DNA from: Codonopsis lanceolata
Lineage: Eukaryota; Streptophyta; Magnoliopsida; Asterales; Campanulaceae
Reading direction: 5' to 3'
NCBI GenBank assembly: GCA_013146195.2
Contig: CM028377.1
Span: 100,896,435 to 100,960,434 of the forward strand
DNA: 64,000 nucleotides
Shown piece by piece: positions 56,610 to 64,000 of this stretch. The notes below the pieces were generated by a model. That model searched no databases and was not told where the DNA came from. It saw only the letters and a program-made list of their open reading frames with translations. Numbering within the stretch: position 1 is the first letter of the stretch; each line of letters begins with the position of its first letter. A program made the position numbers and the translations under genes.

Positions 56610-59069
56610 TCTATATTACAAAGAAGCTAGATAATTGACTAGGGCTATTCAAAGGTCAAGATTTAATTTATTTTACTATCATCCTACAGCTGTCATTTAT
56701 TTGGGTAACCTCCTCTTCTGGGTTTCCTTATACTGTTAGAATTATGTTTCCTTATAAAACAACTAGGTAATTGACTAAGGCTATTCATAGGTTGAGATTA
56801 AATTATCTTTGAAAATTTAATGGTTGAGATTCACCCTCACATTCACATGTGTGAGTAGTTATCCATTTTTAACCTCTTATAATTAATATTATGAGTAGTC
56901 ACCCCTTTTTCTTTTTCCTATATTTTATCTTCATATTAAAAAGTCGTATCATGCGATTAGTCTTTTGAACAATCACCGCTTATAAAATATCAGTCCCTCA
57001 ACTATCACTTGAAACAATGTACCCCTCAACTGTAATATTTTTTAAATAACACCTTCTATTTAGGTACAATCATTTAAATTGACGAAATCATATATACTGG
57101 CACCGTGTCATAAGCACAGAGATGCCAAAACACGTGTGTAAATGGTACAAACTAATTATAAGCTGAGATTAATTCTTTTACTGCAATCCTACGTTCTATA
57201 TTTAATCTAAATTGTAAAGGTGTGAAAGGCAGTTACTTTTTCCAATTTTACTACTTCTTTTTCTTCCAAAAATAGATAACTGTTCCAATAAAGACATAAT
57301 CTACGACTTACTTACTATTTATGGTTTTACAGTTTTACATTTATTGTTTTATGGTTTTACCGATATTGTTTTACTGTTCTATTAGAATTATCAAAGACAA
57401 TTACTGGCCAGGATTTAATCTCACAATCTCAACCGTTTTTATCACATTTTTTCTATCTCTATTTTATCTCCACACTCTTTCATCTCCACTCCTTCTCTAT
57501 CTTTTTCTCTCTCCTCCTCTCTGTCTATTCATCACTTTATATGAGATTCACTCTTTTACGGCAAAAATTAGATATTACAGTTCTACAGTTAATATTTTAA
57601 GGTTTTACAGTTTTATGGTTGCGAAAATTTGTATTTGTATTTTTTCCTTTTTAATTGTTATCGTAATTAACTTAATCAATTTAATTTTTTTCGACCCGTA
57701 ATTTCGTATACAAATAATTTTTTAAAAAAAAAATATTAAATTTTGTAATTTGAAATATTTATTTTTTTCTTTTTTAATTGTTATCGTAATTAATTTAATC
57801 AATTTAATTTTTTCCCGACCCGTTTTTTCGGCCCGCAATTCCGTATAAAAACTATTAATTAATCCCTCTGTTCCGGGGAAAGAGGCCCCATTTGAAAGTC
57901 AATTTTTTTTCAGAAAATAATATTTTTAGTAGTTCATTAATAATAAAATGACCTTTACGGTTTTACAAATATTTAGTTGTAATTTCTTAATTGATTGTTA
58001 TCGTAATCAACTAAATCTCAATTTAATTTATGTTTGGCTTAGATTTAATTTTTTTATAAAAAAATTGTTTGTAAATTTTGTAATTAATTTTTTTAATTTT
58101 AAATATTTGTATTTGAAAATTTTTTATTGTTATCGTAATTAACTGAATCAATTTAATTTTTGTCCGAAAAAAATTTGTTTCTAAGTTTGGTAATCAAAAT
58201 TTTTAATCTTGAATATTTGTATTTTAATTTTTTTATTTTCTTAAAATTTGTGTTTAGTTTCCCTTATTGGTCTGAAATCTTTGTGATTTCAATTTCAAAA
58301 TAGTATTTTGTTAATTCACTCTGTCTTATTCAATTTATTTTGTGGTTTTTTTTTTTTGCTGAGATTTTCATTTTTAAGTTTATTTAAATTAACATGTGTT
58401 GGGTTGGTGTGTGCGTGTGAGAGAGAGAGAGAATGTTTTTTGATGCTTAATTATACTCTTTTAAGATAAGTTATAAATTTTCTTTTAAGATGAGTTATAA
58501 ACTTTTACGACCACTAAAATATGTTATTTCTTTAATTTTTGGGATGTTGGTGTGTAATTTACATTAAGGATATATTAATTTATTTTCATCATGCTCGGTT
58601 CATACATTGATCATGCTCATAATGGCACCGTACCATCAGCATGGGCACAAGTTTATTTTTATAGAATACTACACATCTTCTCATTGTTGTGGTTTCGTTT
58701 GTTGGGGGCAAATGTATTGGTTTCTAATGATTTAATTGCTATTTTTTAGCATTTATGATTGATTAATTTTGATCAAAATATATCTTCGTTCGCATGTTAG
58801 ATTTTATATGATAATATGTGGGAGGATTCGAGTTTTGCAGATGAAGTATAAAATTTGGTTAAATGAATGTGTTTGAATTTTCTTTGTGTCATGTGTATCA
58901 ATGTATGTAGAAATAATGGACAAAGTTATTGCATCTCATGTTTCCAAACCAACCATTATTGTTAAGAAAGAACCCCCAGAAGAAGAAGACTGAGTTTTTG
59001 TTATTGAGTACGCTATTTAACATAAATTGATTATGCTTTAGATGATAAAATTTCATTCGTTGACACCTG
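56610..59069 (+). mobile_element. Helitron-derived unit 2
   Basis: It begins TCTATATTACAAAGAAGC at 56610, immediately after the CTAG of unit 1. The internal order is the same as unit 1 and as Helitron B (minus strand): ctgtcatttatttgggtaacc, nested ttccttataaaacaactagg (56750), TC-rich block (57450-57540), a piece of Stowaway-type end (about 57866), catgctcggttcata (58590), exon-like module (58790-58990). No Rep/helicase motifs. It ends at or before the next Helitron start at 59070; I see no clear CTRR there. Confidence 0.65.
58800..58995 (+). other. conserved exon-like module shared by three Helitron copies
   Basis: Two short coding-like blocks are separated by about 60 bp ending in a tag: one around DNMWEDSSFADE (58813-58850) and one around KVIASHVSKPTI and KKEPPEE (58922-58990), each with matching copies at 55810-55975 and, on the minus strand, 40905-40715. 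The Helitron B copy has the longest open second block. It may be the tail of a gene captured by the ancestral Helitron. I cannot name the gene. Confidence 0.4.
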
Positions 59070-59497
59070 TCTATATTATAAAACAGCTAGGTAATTGATT
59101 AGGGCTATTCATAGGTTGAGATTAAATTATCGTAAAACATTTAACGGTTGAGATTCACCCTCACATTCACATGTGTGAGTAGTTATCTATTTTTAACTCT
59201 CTATTTTTTTCCTCCGAATTACAAGTCACCCCTACAATTAATATTATGAGCAGTCACCATTTTTTCTTCTCCCTATATTTTATCATCATATTAGTATATT
59301 ACAAAGTCACACCCTATGATTAATCTTCTGAATAGTCACCCTTACAAAACACCAATCCCTCAACTATCACTGGAAGTGTACCCCTTAACTGTAACATTTA
59401 AAAAAAAAAATTACATCTTCTATTTAAGCACTGTCATTTCAATTAACGAAATCAGATATATTGGCATCGTGCCAAAGGCACGGGCATAAAGATCTAG
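59070..59497 (+). mobile_element. short Helitron, 428 bp, well-formed ends
   Basis: It starts TCTATATTATAAAACAGC and ends with the perfect hairpin cgtgcc-aaa-ggcacg (59468-59482), 11 bases, then CTAG|T (59494-59497). The base before TC is G, not the usual A, perhaps because it abuts another element. Non-coding. Helitron C is a decayed copy. Confidence 0.85.
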
Positions 59498-59639
59498 TAT
59501 ATAACAATAGATATAACTTTTTCTATTGTCAATAGTAGAAGACTTATATTTAAAAACTTTTACAACTAACATTACTTCTAACCAATGTGGGATAAAACTC
59601 TTCAAGGTGAGATATTACTTCTAATGACTCACTTTTAAC

Positions 59640-60205
59640 ACCATACTTTAACCTTTGATATCTTATTCATCCAAAACTTGATCTGGACAAATAAATATAT
59701 CATTTCGGTGTTCTTGCCGAGTAGAACACATTCGCACAATTACTTTTGTCAACAAACAAATGACACGTAAAGAAATTTGTGCCTCAAGTTGCACAATTTC
59801 TTTCACTAAAAACACTAATTTTTTAATAAGTATTATACTTTAGCTCTTGATATTTTATTTATCAAAAACTCGATTTTGACAAATAAATATATCATTTCAA
59901 TGCTCTCACCGAGTAGAACACATTTGCGCAATTACCTTCGGCAACAAACAAATGACACATAAATAAATTTGTGCTTCAAGTTACACAATTTCTCTAATTA
60001 AAAACACTAATTTTTTGAACAAATATTATAATTTAAGTCTTGATATTTTATTATTCAAAACTCGATTTGGACAAATAGATATATAATTTTGATCCTCTCA
60101 CTGGGTAGAACGCATTTGCGCAATTACATTCGTCAACAAACAAATGACACGTAAATAAATTTGTGCCTCAAGTTGCACAATTTTTTTCACTAAAAACACT
60201 AATTT
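59640..60205 (+). repeat. 192-bp tandem array, copy 1 (three units)
   Basis: The landmark aacaaacaaatgacac lies at 59751, 59943 and 60135, exactly 192 bp apart. Other shared words: gacaaataaatatatc, ccgagtagaacacattt, gtgcctcaagttgcacaatt and aaaaacactaattttt. The unit is not found elsewhere in the window apart from copy 2. Confidence 0.92.
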
Positions 60206-61690
60206 TTCTACAATTGAAGAGATGTATCCCACATTAGTTAGAAATTGATGTTGGTTTCAAAACTTCTATTATTAAGTACCAATAGAAGAAATGTATCATA
60301 CATTGGTTGGAAAGTGATGTTGATTTTCAAAGTCACTAGAAAACCAAAAGTTTTTAAAACTTCAACATAGATGCTTTAAAATGAAGATTTATTCAAAGGT
60401 GGTGAGGTGACACAACCATAGTGCTCCTCACCAACTTTATATATATATAAGATGTATATCTCACATTGGCTAAAAAATGATGTTTAGTTTAAATTATTTT
60501 ATATTATTACCAATAGAAAAGATGTATCATACCATACATTTGTTATAACACATTGTTTGAAAAAAAATGTTAGATTTTAAAGTCTTTAGACTAAAGACTA
60601 TCACATTTACAAGAGATATATATATCTCACATGGTTACAAAATATTCTACTATTATTACCAATTCTAGAACTATTATACCAATATTAAACATTGGTTAGA
60701 AATTGATGTCTGTATTAAAAATACTATTATTAATTAATAATTGAAAATATGTATCATACATTTGTTATAAAGTGATGTTGGTTTTCAAAGTTTTTTGATA
60801 AAAGACTTCTACAATTATTGGTTAAAAAATAATATTGATTTTTAATTATTTTAGATTATATAAAAGACTTACTATTATTAGCAATAGAAGATATATATAC
60901 TTTTGGTTTTCTAGTCATTAGCTAATAATAATACATAATAATAATCAATATGATAAGGGGTATTAGTATTAGTATATATAACTTCTTATATTGTCAATAG
61001 TAGAAGACTTATATTTAAAAAAAATTACAACTAATATTACTTCTAACCAATGTGGGATAAAACTCCTCAAGGTTAGATATTACTTCTAATGACTCACTTT
61101 TAACATCATACTTTAAGCTTTGATATCTTATTCATCCAAAACTTGATTTGGACAAATAAATATGTCATTTCGATGTTTTTGGCGAGTAGAACAAATTTGC
61201 ACAATTACTTTTGTCAACAAACAAATGACACGTAAAGAAATTTGTACATCAAGTTGCACAATTTATTTCACTAAAAACATTATTTTTTTAATAAGTATTA
61301 TACTTTAACTTTGGATATCTTATTCATCCAAAACTCGATTTGGATAAATAAATATATCATTTTGATGCTCTCACCGAGTAGAACACATTTGCGTAATTAC
61401 CTTCGCCAACAAACAAATGACACATAAAGAAATTCGTACCTCAAGTTGAACAATTTCTCTCACTAAAAACACTAATTTTGTTAACAATTATTAAATTTTA
61501 AGTCTTAATATCTTATTATTCAAAACTCAATTTTGACAAATAAATATATCATTTTGATGCTCTCACCGAGTAAAACATATTTGCACAATTACCTTCGTCA
61601 ACAAACAAATGACACGTAAAGAAATTCGTGCATCAAGTTGCACTAAAAACACTAATTTTTCAACAATAGAAGAGATGTATCTCACATTGG

Positions 61691-61783
<93 letters not shown>

Positions 61784-63869
61784 ATTTTTACCATTATTAC
61801 CAATAGAAAATGTATATCTCACATTGGCTAGAAAATGATGTTAAGTGTGAATTATTTTATATTATTACCAATAAAAGAGATGTATAACACATTATTTAAA
61901 AAGAAAATGTTAGATTTTAAAGTCTTTAGACTACAAATTTTCACTTTTACAAGAGATATATCTCACATGGTTAAAAAATATTCTACTACCATTACCAATA
62001 GAAGAGATATATCACACATTGGTTAGAAATTGATGTTTGTATTAAAAATACTATTATTAATTGCTAATTGAAAAGATGTATCATACATTTGTTATAAAGT
62101 GATGTTGATTTTCAAATTTTTTTGATAAAAGACTTCTACCATTATTACCATTAGAAGATGTATATCTCACATTGGTTAAAAAATGATGTTGATTTTTAAT
62201 TATTTTAGATTATATAAAAGACTTACTATTATTAGCAATAGAAGATATATATCACACATTTGTTATAAATTGATGTTGGTTTTAAATTACTATTATTACC
62301 AATAAAAGAGATAAATCTTACATTGGTTAAAAAGTGATGTTGATTTTAAAAGTGTTTAAATAAAAAGACTTCTACTTTTATCATTAATAAAAGAGAAGAG
62401 AAGAGATATATCTCATTATATAGAAAGAGATGTTGCTTTTTGATTTTTTTTGATAAAAAACTTCTACTATTATTACCAAATGATGAGATGTATTATACAT
62501 TGGTTAGAGAGTGATGTAGGTATTAAAAGTATTTTTATAAAAGACTTAATACCAATAGAAAAAAATATGTATTTCACATTAATTAGGAAAGTGATATTGG
62601 TTTAAAATGTTTTTAGATAATGTATATCACATTGGTTACAAAGAGATCCACATTATTTAAAAACATATATTGGTTATAAAATTTATAGATAAACACATTT
62701 TTATGTTATTATCAATACAAGAGATGTATCACACATTGTTTACAAAGAGATGTTGGTTTCAAAACTATTTAAGATAAAATAATACTACTATTATTATTTT
62801 TATGTTATAACCAATAGAAGAGATGTATCTCACATTGTTTAGAAAGAGATATTGATTTCAAAAGTTTTTATATAAAAGATTATTATTATTACTATAGAAG
62901 AATGCATCTCACATTTGTTAGAAATTAATGTTAGTTTTAAAAATACTATTATTACCAATCGAAAAGATGTATACTACATGATTAGAAAGAAATGTTTGTT
63001 TAGAAAAAGATGTTTGTTTTAAAAGTCTTTAAATAAAAAATTTTAAACATTTATTACCAATAGAAATAGAAAAGAAGTATCTCATATTGTTAGAATACTA
63101 CTACTATTATTATTTTTATGTTATAACCAATAGAAGATATGTATCCCACATTGTTTAGAAAGACATGTTGATTTCAATAGTTTTTATATAAAAGACTATT
63201 ATTATTACTATAGAAGAATGCATCTTACATTTGTTAGAAATTAATTTTGGTTTTAAAAATACTATTATTACCAATAAAAAATATGTATACCACATGGTTA
63301 GAAAAAGATGTTTGTTTAGAAAAAGATGTTTGTTTTAAAAGTATTTAGATAAAGTCTTAAACTTTTATTACCAATAGAAATAGAAAAGAAGTATCTCACA
63401 TTGGTTACAAAGAAATGTATCTCATTATTTATAAATGAGTATTGGTTATAAAAGTCATTAGATAAAGATATATTTTGTTATTACCAATAAAAAAATATGT
63501 ATACCACATGGTTAAAATGTGGTGTTGATTTTAAAGTCTTTAGATAAAAGACTTAAACTTTCATTACCAATAAAAATATAAAATAAGTATTTCACATTGT
63601 TTAAAAATGAATTATGATTTTAAAAGTTTTTAATAAAATAATTTCTAATATTATTATCAAGTTAAATGTTAATTTTAAAAGTCTTTAGATCAAAAAAAAA
63701 ATTATTATTATTAATACAAAATATGTATCTCACGTTAACTAGAAATTTATATCAATTTTAAAAGTATTTAGGTAAAATAATCGTTTAATATTAGTAACAA
63801 TAGAAAAAAAATTATAAACATGGAAAAGATTAATAATCTAATTATAATGTCTAAAAGTTATATTATTAT

Positions 63870-63874
<5 letters not shown>
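60205..63874 (+). repeat. long degenerate array of Helitron-internal repeats
   Basis: Outside the 192-bp arrays, the tract consists of diverged units of about 80-100 bp: ttattaccaatagaagagat, gtatctcacattggttagaa, agtgatgttggttttaaaag, tctttagataaaagactt. Dozens of partial copies occur. It has no stable coding potential. The same kind of array fills Helitron A (42422-43210). Confidence 0.85.
61105..61660 (+). repeat. 192-bp tandem array, copy 2 (three units)
   Basis: The same landmark lies at 61216, 61408 and 61600, again exactly 192 bp apart. The third unit lacks part of its end (gttgcactaaaaacac). Equal unit number and length in both copies shows that the array existed before the 1,465-bp duplication. 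Confidence 0.92.
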
Positions 63875-63923
<49 letters not shown>

Positions 63924-63930
63924 ACATTAT

Positions 63931-63960
63931 ACCCGTGCAGAGCACGGGTTAAATAACTAG
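63931..63960 (+). mobile_element. Helitron 3' terminus
   Basis: Perfect hairpin acccgtgc-aga-gcacgggt (63931-63949), seven bases and CTAG at 63957-63960, followed by T. It is the 3' end of a Helitron of the same family as Helitron A (shared ...gcacggg.taaataacta). The matching 5' end is not certain: the TC starts at 59070, 56610 and 54408 are candidates. The last 40 bases of the window (63961-64000) show nothing. Confidence 0.88.
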
Positions 63961-64000
63961 TGCTTTTGAAAGAAGGAAATGCTTTTGTATCCACTCACTG

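Larger units (their letters stand above)
59498..62280 (+). repeat. tandem duplication of about 1,465 bp
   Basis: The block from 59505 (ataactttttctattgtcaa) is repeated from 60975 (ataacttcttatattgtcaa) with the same order of parts. The shared word caacaaacaaatgac in the 192-bp arrays sits at 59751 and 61216, an offset of 1,465. Copy 1 has extra sequence at 60330-60445; copy 2 has a 90-bp (TA)n tract at 61692-61780. Confidence 0.85.

Noticed and set aside
57321..57701. 126-codon hydrophobic plus-strand frame, possible membrane protein
   Set aside because: It is a T-rich part of a Helitron; the matching parts of unit 1 and Helitron B do not keep the frame.
59640..61660. CRISPR-like regular spacing
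   Set aside because: Repeats are 192-bp head-to-tail units without unique spacers, in a plant transposon tract.

Overview
The window is nuclear DNA of a flowering plant, most likely a eudicot. The evidence is plant-type LTR retrotransposons (Copia and Ty3/gypsy), Helitrons with CTRR termini, Mutator-like elements (MULEs), a Stowaway MITE, a tRNA-derived SINE-like element, and gene remnants of plant families (F-box/LRR, autoinhibited Ca2+-ATPase, RALF peptide, DNAJC8-type J-protein). The sequence does not fix the species. The region is repeat-dense and gene-poor. Only one gene looks intact: an F-box/LRR gene on the minus strand at 15138-16739. There is one assembly gap of exactly 100 N (33824-33923).

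Layout. 1-1372 is the 3' end of a Ty3/gypsy-like element with its LTR. 1600-5760 holds minisatellite, a Ca2+-ATPase pseudogene (minus strand) and small inverted-repeat elements. 5818-10269 is a complete but RT-less Copia element with 5-bp target-site duplications (TSDs). 10275-15130 is mostly unassigned, with an F-box pseudogene end at 13525-13860. 15138-16810 is the F-box gene and its 5' region. 16810-19460 is AT-rich DNA and low-complexity repeats. 19547-20798 and 25618-27287 are two related MULEs with gene fragments (Pack-MULEs). The first is bounded by a perfect 9-bp TSD and holds a DNAJC8-like first exon. The second has an 8/9 TSD and holds a truncated RALF precursor. Between them lie a 2-kb element of unknown class (22527-24551) and a 316-bp tandem duplication.

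27774-29672 is a third MULE with long inverted repeats, truncated by a gypsy element (29673-33823) that runs into the gap. Beyond the gap lie an inverted gypsy-type LTR fragment and a minus-strand Copia element with short LTRs, cut off inside its reverse transcriptase (34836-39385). A SINE-like insertion with a 13-bp TSD is at 39516-39819. 40309-43667 is a nest of Helitrons, with a Stowaway inside one of them. 44760-47820 is a diverged segmental duplication. 48880-52698 is a 3.8-kb solo LTR with a perfect 5-bp TSD and two internal tandem arrays. 53105-54085 is an AT-rich fold-back element holding a G-rich 41-bp minisatellite. 54408-63960 is a Helitron-derived tract: tandem Helitron copies, a 1,465-bp duplication carrying exact 192-bp repeats, a long degenerate array, and a well-formed Helitron 3' terminus at 63931-63960.

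The genes do not form a pathway. What links the window is transposon activity: gene capture by MULEs, nesting, and tandem amplification inside Helitrons. No CRISPR array, rRNA gene or genuine tRNA gene was found. Calls were made by eye, without database searches.
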